A stretch of 64,000 nucleotides of DNA from Tipula vernalis (taxonomy: Eukaryota; Arthropoda; Insecta; Diptera; Tipulidae), in assembly GCA_958295665.1 (NCBI GenBank), contig OY282560.1, forward strand, positions 54,126,333 through 54,190,332, written 5' to 3'. The translations under genes were made by a program, and so were the position numbers. Below the pieces are notes generated by a model, which saw only the letters and a program-made list of their open reading frames with translations, had not been told where the DNA came from and ran no database searches. This document shows positions 55,602 to 64,000 of this stretch, piece after piece; the stretch's first letter is position 1; each line of letters starts with the position of its first letter.

Positions 55602-56763
55602 GTGTTAGTGATAGCCGCATCCCAATTGTCGTGAAATGAAAATTTCAAAATTTTTAAATCGAATCCAAGTTTTGTCATTTTTTCAAATGATTTCTTTTTA
55701 CTGTCCTTCAATTTGATGTCTGTTTGAGTGTTCGAATTTAAAAATTTTTGAAATGCAACTTTACCAGAATATTTAGGACATCTTTTACTAATTTGCCTTT
55801 TACGCCATACTTCAGTGTTATTCGGACTATCCGGATTTTTTTTGGATATTTTTGGGTTATTACGTTTATTATTATTAGGTAGAGCCGTTAGTCTACAGGA
55901 TTTAATCAATAATGAATTAATTTCTTTAATTTCGTCTAAAAATCTCCCAAATTTCAAGTATCTGTGGGAAACCAACCTATGTTTGATTAGCCCGAAGTAA
56001 CGCTCAACCAATGAATTCGAAACCCTATGTGTACATTTACATTTTTTTTAAAAAACCGTTGCCCATAATGGTAAAATGGACATATATTTTTTTGTACAAA
56101 ATACCACAAAATCATTGCGAAACAATTCATTTCTGTCTTTCACAGACTCATAAGAGAACAATGGGTCCTCTAAGGTAGCATTTAATATCTTTAAATATCG
56201 TTTATAGAACGGCGACGCTTCATAAATACTGCTATTTGTGTCTTCAAATAAAACGGAAGTTTCTTTTCCATCCTCTTTAGCTTCAGATTATTTCTCTGGA
56301 TCAAAACTTAATTTATCGTCATTTATTCGCATTAATCTAAAAATTCTAATAATGTTTTATTAAATAAGACCGTTTTATATTTAGTGGAACAGAGAATAAT
56401 AAAAATTCTGAAAATTTTATCCACGTCTTCGATTGTATTGCTATCAATCATCAGAAAAAAACAAATCATGATGGTTGATCGTAATTTTGGTGGGCAAAGT
56501 ACAATTCGTTTCTTAATTTGCCTTATGATTATTGCGGCAAAATGGGCACAGCATATGAAAACACCAGAATATTCATTTGTATTGGAATGACTATTTTCTA
56601 AAACATCATAACTATAACTTAAATAACGTTTTACAGTCATTCCATTTATTTGGAAAAGAATAGATTTCAAAATTACCCAAGACCAATCCGTAACAAAAAC
56701 TTTAGGAATATGAATCTTCCGTTTATATTTAGAAATAAAGTTGCTTAAAATGCAGAAAAACAT
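55565..56763 (-). pseudogene. DDE-like transposase upstream of the Ulp1 protease
   Basis: 56763-56332 carries IPKVFVTDWSWVILKSIL, MTVKRYLSYSYDVL and FICCAHFA; 56331-56012 continues in another frame (SSIYEASPFYKRYLKIL, KYMSILPLWATVF) with two stops; 56011-55565 has RVSNSLVERYFGLIKHR, FGRFLDEIKEI and a basic stretch, then NWDAAITN leading into the protease. VTD, CCAH and VERYF..IKH suggest a DDE/D transposase with the last Glu in VERY. The superfamily is not certain; a Mutator-like or a Ulp1-carrying relative is my best guess. At least two frame breaks. Confidence 0.55.
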
Positions 56764-57105
56764 GCTAATAGTTTCTACGTCATGTTTAGAGCAGATTAGT
56801 TCGGGATCGGTATATAATTCTTTTTCACAAAATTCTGTTTTTTTAAATTCTGTTTTATAAAATCAACATACACATTCACACAGGCACAGCATTATACTCG
56901 CCCACATACCTTCATACACATACAAATACGCACACATATATACATACAGACACAAACCCAGGCATACACACAAAATCCACTTCAACACATACACACGCAG
57001 TGATAAATAGCCAACAAATAAATTTAATATTTTTTATTTAATTCAATTTTAAAAAAATGATCAATTTAAAAATTTTAAGCAATTTTATATACTAATTTTT
57101 TGGGT
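56764..57105. repeat. CA-rich low-complexity stretch
   Basis: 56868-57000 is a degenerate ACACAT/ACATAC repeat between the two DNA-transposon remnants. The flanks are AT-rich; no gene. Confidence 0.6.
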
Positions 57106-58136
57106 TTATAAGGATAAACTTATTGCAATCCTTTTAAGAAAATCAAGTTTCCCCATCATCCGACGTTTTTTTATAATTTTTTCAATTTTTTTGTTCTTTT
57201 GTATGATCGATATTTTCTTTCTAATGTGATTTCCCGATTTTATTTTTTCCACCTGCATTTTAGACATTATCATTTCCTTTGATAAATCTCCTATCAATTT
57301 ATAAAGCCCCGCATGGCGTTTCCCGACTACCATTTTCAAACGTCCGGTGCCACGCTTCAACGCTATTTTGCGTTCTTGGGAAATACTCCGTTCCGGGTTT
57401 GTTTTGGTTCACTGTCCAAAATACTGGAGAATATAAAGACTGATTTCTTGTCATTAAATAATTTTTTTCAAACCAGTTTCCAAATTTTTTAGATTCCCTG
57501 TGCTCAAAGTTTTCTTTTAGTTCCAAGTATGTAATATGAATTTACTTCATCTTCCGGAACAAAGGCTAGGCTCTTTATCATCCTAATTTCTAACGAGAAT
57601 GATACGGAATTTCCATAAAGTTTCTTCATACCTTCCTTTTGGATTTTACGCCATAAAATTTGGCCGAAGGGGAACAAGCATCCCTTCACATTTGTGTTTG
57701 GAAAAAAAAATTTAGTCGATGAGATAATGGCTTTTTCAAAATCACACACGATTCTTTGTGGATTTGCTTTAATTTCAAATTTTAAAAATAATTTTTTTAA
57801 TTCAAAAAAAGAGTTCAGAACAACTGAATTCCTTATAATTTGGGATGGTTTATTTTCTGATATTGTGGCTAAAGTTTTAATATTGTTGTTTGCAATGCAA
57901 ACTTCCAGATCACTGGCCACTGGTGGATGCGTATGCTTTTCACATTGTTCTTTTACAGCTTTGTGTATGCCATTTTCTATTACAGTGGTAACTCTGCCCT
58001 TACAGTGCAAGGGAATTCTTTTAGCACAAGCCCAGCTAAAAGTTCCTTTTTTGTGCTTCCTTTCACAATAATAAAAAAAACCGTTAACGTTAAGTTTTTC
58101 TTGGCCTTTATTACTTTTGATGATGTTAAAGTTCAT
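57106..58136 (-). pseudogene. FLYWCH zinc-finger / MULE transposase, internally deleted
   Basis: 58136-57820 is a FLYWCH finger: IIKSNKGQEKLNVNGFFYY, FSWACAKR, CKGRVTTVIENG, KHTHPPV (C2H2 set). The frame then jumps to the second half of a MULE domain: IVCDFEKAIISSTKFFFPN, VKGCLFPFGQILWRKIQ, LAFVPEDEVNSYY. The usual first catalytic Asp (DGTF region) is missing, so about 150 residues are deleted. The rest is in two other frames: FGNWFEKNYLM and PRTQNSVEAWHRTFEN (57526-57300), then VVGKRHAGLYKLIGDLSKEM and a lysine-rich tail (57360-57106). Terminal inverted repeats not found. Related elements transpose by cut and paste with 8-10-bp duplications. Confidence 0.82.
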
Positions 58137-58154
58137 TTTGAATTAATTTTTTAA

Positions 58155-58423
58155 TTTTGTTTTACTATCTCTTCAGTATAATATGTACAAAGAAAATAAT
58201 TTATCTTTTATTTTTTCAACAAAGACAAAATCAGCAAAGATACTGCGTTAATACAATATTCCATACAGTATATACCTATGTACGAGCATATAAACACTTT
58301 GTATTTATATAAGAATTATATACATTTCATATTATTCTGTTAAAAATTAATTTTGCAATTAATTTCTTTGCCGCAAATTAATTCTATTTCATAAAATTCT
58401 CGTTCACAAAATTCTGTTTCATA
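58155..58423. other. No gene seen
   Basis: AT-rich spacer between the MULE remnant and the LINE tail. ATTCTGTTTCATA-like repeats (58385-58425) resemble 56830-56860, perhaps parts of one transposon's ends. Confidence 0.4.
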
Positions 58424-58440
58424 TAGGTTAGGTTAGGTTG
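58424..58440 (-). repeat. AACCT repeat tail at LINE 3' end
   Basis: Three AGGTT units on the plus strand, directly at the LINE's 3' end. The unit equals the canonical insect telomere repeat (TTAGG), though flies lack it. Confidence 0.65.
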
Positions 58441-58512
58441 GAGTGGCTGCTTACGCACACTTAGACCGGTGACGGTCCATTGTGATACCACAGGATGTAT
58501 CCCCTTTTACCC

Positions 58513-59751
58513 CTATTGGAACCATTTCGAGCTATTTATGTAGCGTAAGACGTCCCGCACTTTACTGTTTTCGAGATCCGAGAGGCAGTCCATCTTGAAC
58601 TTACCTAAGTGTTTGTGCCTTCTGAGAGCCAATGCTGGACACGAGCAAAGGAAGTGGACCAACGTCTCTTCCTCCTCTTCATCCAAGCAGCTTCTGCAGA
58701 AGTCATTAGCCTCCAGACCCAGCCTTCTTGCATGTTCTCCAAAAAGGCAGTGTCCCGTGAGAATTCCTACGACCGTTCCTAATTCACGTCTGCGTAAGGA
58801 TATTAATGCCCTTGTGCGCCCCAAGTCCAGCTTTGGCCAAACTTGTCTTGCAACTCTACAGGTGAGGGTGTTAGACCACCTTTCCCCCGCTGAGGATAGC
58901 GCCTGCTTCCCAAGTGCTTGTCTCAGCGCTGTAATAGGCCTCCCCAGACTTGCCCTTTCCGATTGCAGCTGTAGAGTCGTACCATGCCTAGCAAGTTCAT
59001 CTGCCCTGCAGTTCCCCATGACGCCCGAGTGACCTGGGACCCAGACTACCTGGATACTGAAATGCTCACCCATCTCATTTAGAGATGAGTGACAACTCAA
59101 CGCCACCCGTGACGCCAAAGACACCGATTCTAACGACCAGATCGCCGCTTGACTGTCCACATAGCATGTGATATCGTCTGAGGATAACACATTATGTTTC
59201 AACCACGTCATGACTTCCTCAATCGCTACGACTTCAGCTTGGTACACGCTGCAGTAATCAGGGAGACGAATAGAAATGTTTACATTTAATTTGTCACAGA
59301 ATACACCAGCTCCTACTTTGCCGTCTAGCTTGGAGCCATCTGTGAAAAATTGCAACGCTTTGGTTTCCGATAACGGTCTATCCCTCCAGGATTCCCTTGA
59401 AGGGAAGGAGGTCCGAAATCGCTTCTCGAAGCGTAGAGTAGGTTTAATGTAGTCAAGATTCGCCAGCTCATCCTTCAACGATCTAACAATAGTAGAGTGT
59501 CCTATACTAAGACACCTCCACTGAGAGATGGCTGCAAGTCGTACAGCCGTATTTGCCGCCATCTGTTTGCCAAAAATGTCGACCGGAAGAACGTGCAACA
59601 TAACCTCTAAGGCACTTGTCGGTGTCGACCTCAGTGCCCCGCTAACAAGCATACAGGCTGTTCTTTGCACTCTCTCAATCTTACTTTTATAAGTTACCTT
59701 GTCCAGAGCTGGCCACCAAACACCCACCCCGTACATGAGTACAGGTCTCAC
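58513..59751 (-). pseudogene. LINE ORF2 C-terminal part: thumb, RNase H, zinc tail
   Basis: 412 residues in one frame. The first 120 residues are RT thumb (RPVLMYGVGVWWPALD, then LHVLPVDIFGKQ). RNase H has LQFFTDGSKLDGKVGAGVF near 135, YQAEVVAIEEVMTWL near 167, ITCYVDSQAAIWSLE near 189 and VVWVPGHSGVMGNCRADELA near 235: all four catalytic acidic positions. The tail has LRRRELGTVVGILTGHCLFG and a CCHC-like CRSCLDEEEEETLVHFLCSC. The domains look intact; frame breaks lie upstream. Confidence 0.87.
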
Positions 59752-59793
59752 TACAGCGGTGTAGAGCTAGTGTACCAGCTCCGGCTTCAGTCC

Positions 59794-60234
59794 CTATCTA
59801 TGACCAATGGCGTTCCTATAGGAGTACAAAGCAATAGTAGCTTTTTTTATTCTCTCCAACATGTTGGGCTTCCAACTAAGCTTACTGTCCAAGATAATAC
59901 CCAGATATATAGCTCTATCAGTAAAAGCAAGTCTCGTGCCATTTAAGGTAGGAGGGACAACTACCGGGATTTTGCATTTCTTAGTGAAGAGTGCCAGCTC
60001 TGTCTTGGACGGGTTAATACCAAGTCCACATTTGCCAGCCCATTTCGTAACGATGGTAAGCGCATTCTGCAATACGTCTACAATCGTGCCCAGGAATTTC
60101 CCGGTAACAGCTAAAGCTACGTCATCTGTGTAAGCGATAACTTCAATATCCTCTCTCTCCAATTCAAGTAGTAACCCGTTTACCACTATGTTCCAGAGAA
60201 GAGGGGACAAAACCCCCCCTGCGGGGTTCCCCAA
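59794..60234 (-). pseudogene. LINE RT palm
   Basis: GNPAGGVLSPLLWNIVVNGLL, IAYTDDVALAVTG with TDD as catalytic pair (YADD is usual), KCGLGINPSKTELALF and RAIYLGIILDSKLSW. Starts by a frame change from the upstream fingers region near 60235 and loses frame again at about 59770. Confidence 0.85.
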
Positions 60235-60338
60235 GTTACTCGCCTCTTGATGGTGGAGTCCCCCAACTTCGAGCTAACAATCCTGCTTCCCAGCATATAA
60301 TTGATTAACCTTATCAGAGGAACGTCCACCTCCAAAAA

Positions 60339-60698
60339 TTACAATCCCTCCTTGATTGCCTCCGCTTTCACATTATTAAAGGCGCCTTCTATATCCAGGA
60401 AAGCCACCAAACAGAATTCCATCGGACTAATCGATTTCTCAATCGTACACACCAAGGCGTGCAGAGCAGTGTCCACAGATCTACCCTTTGTGTACGCATG
60501 CTGAGACGATGCCCACTTCCTGGCACCTATTTTATCTCTGATGTATACATCCAGCAGCCTTTCCAAGGTTTTCAAAAGAAAGGATGATAGAGTTATTGGT
60601 TTTAGGTCCTTAGGATAGACATGTGAGCTTTTCCCCGCTTTCGGTATAAACACCACATTGACCTCCGTCCAGTACCTAGGAATATGGCCCAGCATCAA
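60339..60698 (-). pseudogene. LINE RT fingers and first catalytic block
   Basis: 119 residues: LGHIPRYWTEVNVVFIPKAGK, LKPITLSSFLLKTLERLLD, SQHAYTKGRSVDTALHALV and VAFLDIEGAFNNVKAEAIK with the first catalytic Asp. Equivalent to 41204-41400 and 41020-41167 of the other copy. Confidence 0.85.
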
Positions 60699-60779
60699 AC
60701 ATCCTTTGAATATAGCTTCCAGGTAGGGAAGAATAATTACTGAGTTGTTTTTAAGTTCAGCTGGTATAATTTTTGTGGC

Positions 60780-61295
60780 AAATTATTTAATGCGCGTCCA
60801 AATAAAATTGAACAACGGCGAAAATTTGAAAAAAGGTGGTGGAAATCAAATGAACCGTTTTATACATATTACCAGGACAAGATAATATTGGGGAATGGAA
60901 TTGGAATTACAGATGACGAAATGGTCGATTCGATCTGATTGACGGTATGGAAAATCCCAGATTGCAGAGCCAGGCTAGAATGCAGTTATTAAGATCACCG
61001 GAAGAACTTTTGGAGGCGTTCCAGAATATTACGGATCAAGAACGAGGTATTTATGTTAAGCATGATAATAATAATAAATTAGTACAACCTAGGACAGATG
61101 AAGGGCAATCAAGCTCAAGAGCAAAATTTGTAAAAGCAAATAGAAATGAACAATCAGGAAATATTACGTGTTAAAATTGTGGAGAATTGGGACACGTTTC
61201 AAATAAATGTACGAAGCCAAAGAGATTGTTTGGATCATGCATTACTTGTGGTCAAATTGGTCATAAAGCCACAGAATGTTCTAAAATTAAAAATG
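60780..61295 (+). pseudogene. gypsy gag remnant with two zinc knuckles
   Basis: Early frame reads KLFNARPNKIEQRRKFEKRW-like sequence, then GNGIGITDDEMVDSI; after a break, LIDGMENPRLQSQARMQLL and EELLEAFQNI, the conserved end of gypsy gag. Two CCHC knuckles (NCGELGHVSNKC, then CITCGQIGHKATEC) lie at about 61177-61280, after a stop at 61172. Binds element RNA in intact relatives. Confidence 0.75.
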
Positions 61296-61396
61296 TTCAT
61301 TTATGTGAAACTATTGTAAGTGATGGTATTTTTATACATAGATTTAAAATTATTTTTCGATAGAAATAGTATAATAAAGTAATTAGTGAGTCCGCT

Positions 61397-62911
61397 TTGG
61401 TTGATACAGGAAGCCCGATCAGTTTAATCAAAGAAAATTGTATTCCACAAAATTGTGTGGATTTTAAAGTAAGTGTTGACGGTGAGTATTCCGGTATCAA
61501 CAAAAGTAAACTAAATATTATTGGAATTGTTAATTGTACGGTAATTTTTGAAAATAGTTTATATGATTTAAAATTGTTTGTAGTGCCAGAAGAGACAATG
61601 GCTAATAAGATTTTGGTAGGCCGAGATTTTTTGGCAAATTGTCAGGCAGGTATTTGTATAGGTAATTTGAAAATTGAAATGGAAAAAAATAACCCTGATA
61701 GTTTTGAAAGACAAATTTTTATTATTAATGTAGATGATAACAATATAAAAATTAATAATCAATTAAATATCAATGAAATCCTCAATTATAATACTAAATG
61801 TAAAATTTCGGAAATATTTGATAGTAATTATTTAAATATGGAAAAACCTATTAAACCTGAAATAAAATTCGATATGAATATTATATTAACAAACGATCAT
61901 CCTATTTATTCAGTGCCTCGACGATTTTCTTATACGGAAAGGTATATTGTCGAGAAAATTATAAACGATTTAATGGAAAGAAAAATAATACAAAAAAGTG
62001 AGTCACCATATTGTTCTCCCATTGTTTTGGTAAATAAAAAACAAGCATCTGAAAAGAGACTGTGTGTCGATTATCGACAATTAAATAAAATAACATTGCG
62101 GGACAATTATCCATTGCCAATTATTGACGATATGCTGGATTATTTGTATGGGAAAAATTATTTTTCGAAATTGGATTTGAAGAATGGTTTCCATCATGTT
62201 GCGATGGCGCCAGAGAGTATAAAATATACAAGTTTTGTAACTCCAGTAGGTCAATATGAGTACTTAAAAATGCCCTTTGGTCTTAAGAACGGGCCTGCAA
62301 CATTTCAGAAGTTTATAACTTTAATTTTTAATGATTTAATTACGCAACATAAAATGGTTATTTATATTGATGACCTTTTAATTGCTAGTTACACGGTTGA
62401 AGAGTACCTGAGTATTTTAAAGAATATTCTAAAATTGGCAAATGCAAATTTATTGGAATTTAGACTTGATAAATGTGAGTTATTAAAGTCGGAAATTGAT
62501 TATTTAGGATATAGAGTAAATAGTTTAGGAATAAGTCCTAATCAAATAAATATAAAGGCTATTGTTGAGTATCCATTTCCAAAGAACCTTCGGGAGGTTC
62601 AACGATTCTTAGGGATGTGTTCCTATTTTAGAAAATTTATTAAGAACTATTGTCATCTCGCCAAACCACTTCAGGACCTTGTTAGAAAAGAAGTCCAATT
62701 TAATATGGGGAAAACCGAAATAGAATCATTTGAAATTTTAAAATCAAAATTGATACAAGAACTTATTTTGGCCATATTTTCTCCGAAAAACGAGACTGTA
62801 CTTCATTGCGATGCATCATCGATTGATTTTGGAGCCATATTATTACAGCGACAACTAGATGGAAAGTTTCATCCGATTAATTTTTTTTTTCAAAACGTAC
62901 GACTCCGATAG
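61397..62911 (+). pseudogene. gypsy protease, reverse transcriptase, start of RNase H
   Basis: 504 residues in one frame. Protease active site VDTGSPISLI at the start; the hydrophobic LVGRDFLANC near 75. RT from about 175: IVEKIINDLMERKIIQKSES, RLCVDYRQLNKIT, FSKLDLKNGFHHVAM, MPFGLKNGPATFQKFI and the catalytic VIYIDDLLIAS near 330; then LGYRVNSLGISPN and RFLGMCSYFRKFIKNY. RNase H starts at LHCDASSIDFGAILLQ near 475 and breaks at 62885 in a poly-T run. This is the best preserved part of the element. Confidence 0.88.
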
Positions 62912-63192
62912 AATCAAAGTATCATTCTTATGAGTTGGAGTGTCTTGCGATAATTTATGCTTTGAGAAGATTTAGAGTTTATTTACATGGCCGAGAGTTC
63001 AAGATTATTACCGATTGTAATGTGTTAACTTTAACACTCACAATTTCAGGATTACGATTATAAGTTAGAACATCGAGAAGGTCGCCGAATGCAACACGTT
63101 GATGCACTTAGTAGAGTAGATACTATTTTAATTATTGCAGAGAATCCATCCGTGGTTTATTTTTATTATCTTAAATTAAATGTTTTGATTTG

Positions 63193-63217
<25 letters not shown>
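63193..63217. repeat. Run of 25 A
   Basis: Uninterrupted poly-A between the gypsy remnant and unassigned sequence. Confidence 0.9.
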
Positions 63218-63224
<7 letters not shown>

Positions 63225-63632
63225 CTAATAAGTATAAAGATAGATTTAGAATATATTGTGATCGAGGACGATCTGATTGTCAGGTTGGACGAAACTGTAG
63301 GGATTTGAAAAAATGTGTAACGTTTTATTTTAAACATATAGGGTTATCTTTGAATATAGGGTTTGAAATTGTTACATTGGGTTTGAATTACAAAAAATTG
63401 CAAATAGGGTAAAATATTGTATTGCCCTGCAAGAATAGAAAATGGGATTATTGAAGAATTGATCCTTGTCGGAACAAGTCGCGTTGTTAATTGAAATAAA
63501 ATAAACTGTGAACAATAAATAGTTAAAATTGTGTTTTATTGCTGAATAATGCTATTGTATTGTTTATTGTGATATCTTTTGATAGATATATTGAGACTGT
63601 GGTAAAATAAAGAGGCCTACAATAGATACATG
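63218..63632. other. Unassigned; possibly gypsy 3' non-coding sequence
   Basis: Contains GATCGAGGACGATCTGATTG and repeated ATAGGGTT motifs (63340-63410). The first part resembles sequence near the 3' end of some gypsy elements, but no LTR pair is present to prove it. Confidence 0.35.
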
Positions 63633-64000
63633 AAGCGATAGTGAGGATGACTTCCAAACCGATGATCAGGATAATGCCGATGTCGAAATGCTCATACAAA
63701 CAGAAAGAATAGCAAATAATTCAGACTTTGAGGACAACTCCGACGAGAATCCCCTTGGTATTGCAAATATGCCAATTGATTTTGTGGATGAGCTACCGAA
63801 TCCTGAATCAGTACTTCAACGAGATTACAAAGAGTTATCGTCAAGAATTTTCAATTCCAGACAAAAACGTTGAATTTTTGGGTGATTCCAACTTAACACC
63901 GGAACAGCGAAGTTTAAAAACACCTTATAGTTGTTTCAAATACCTCTTCGATGAAAAATTAATGGAGCATATAGTCAATGAATCTAATTTGTATAGCTGT
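63633..64000 (+). pseudogene. piggyBac transposase, N-terminal part, cut by window end
   Basis: Starts with an acidic region (SDSEDD, SDFEDNSDENP, FVDELPNPE) typical of piggyBac N-termini. After a one-base-type frame change at about 63850, the frame EFLGDSNLTPEQ continues into TPYSCFKYLFDEKLMEHIV and ESNLYSC, the conserved start of the DDE_Tnp_1_7 domain (TP...F...F....L..I...TN.YA). The catalytic aspartates lie beyond the window. No start codon or inverted repeat was identified at the left. Confidence 0.72.

Larger units (their letters stand above)
58424..60772 (-). mobile_element. RNase H LINE (family B), 5' truncated
   Basis: From RT fingers (60698) through RT, RNase H and C-terminal tail to a 3' UTR ending in CCTAACCTAACCTAT on its own strand (58424-58440). 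5' truncated at about 60772, where gypsy sequence begins, a normal LINE truncation pattern. The RT part is nearly the same as 40866-41790. Confidence 0.85.
60773..63180 (+). mobile_element. Ty3/gypsy fragment without intact LTRs
   Basis: gag (about 60780-61290, frames broken), protease, RT and the start of RNase H on the plus strand. It is cut on the left by LINE sequence. Integrase is missing: the frame decays after RNase H (HREGRRMQHVDALSR near 63075-63110) and a run of 25 A follows at 63193. The downstream 63218-63500 may be its 3' non-coding part. Confidence 0.82.

Noticed and set aside
1..64000. tRNA or rRNA genes
   Set aside because: No cloverleaf with A and B boxes or rRNA-like sequence was recognised. 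The tRNA-like matches at 8444 and 20134 are retrotransposon primer sites.

Overview
The window looks like a transposon-dense stretch of an insect genome, most likely a true fly (Diptera). Evidence for this is: a spliced secreted-protein gene with a 58-bp intron and consensus GT/AG sites; a copia element with the internal initiator-tRNA primer site known from Drosophila copia; a BEL/Pao element with a primer site matching the 3' end of fly tRNA-Tyr; AT-rich composition; and no bacterial operon, rRNA or tRNA gene. The species is not determined. Almost every coding region is a mobile element or its remains.

Layout. 1-11.4 kb: a minus-strand PHD-finger LINE (CR1/L2-like), split by a young BEL/Pao retrotransposon (2543-9029, 567-bp LTRs with one difference, 5-bp target duplication). 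11.4-17.5 kb: an exon of a multi-copy insect gene family of unknown function, split by a complete RNase H-bearing LINE (11740-16839, 9-bp target duplication) that carries internal tandem duplications. 18.1-20.1 kb: a second LINE endonuclease fragment and an unrecognised SAM-like fragment. 20.1-23.9 kb: a decayed copia element. 23.95-26.5 kb: another CR1/L2-like LINE.

26.88-39.93 kb: the one clear host gene. Exon 1 is a bare signal peptide, followed by an 11.2-kb intron, then two exons, giving an inferred 585-residue secreted protein of unknown family. The intron holds a gypsy pol scrap, a solo LTR, a transposase HTH scrap, a LINE 3' end, and a 4.6-kb foldback-like element built of a ~146-bp tandem repeat.

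40.8-42.8 kb: a LINE fragment joined to a Helitron RepHel fragment. The Helitron reading frame stops where a 9.4-kb satellite starts (42.82-52.23 kb, about 54 monomers of 173 bp, with higher-order structure). 52.2-54.9 kb: AT-rich DNA without a recognisable gene. 54.9-58.1 kb: decayed DNA transposons, one a DDE-like transposase followed by a Ulp1-type cysteine protease, the other a FLYWCH/MULE transposase. 58.4-60.8 kb: an RNase H LINE. 60.8-63.2 kb: a gypsy fragment. 63.6-64.0 kb: the start of a piggyBac transposase, cut by the window edge.

There is no pathway here. The interest lies in nested insertion order, two satellite-like arrays with higher-order repeats, and the fusion of arrays with transposons. 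All reading was by eye; family names rest on motif recognition, not on database searches.
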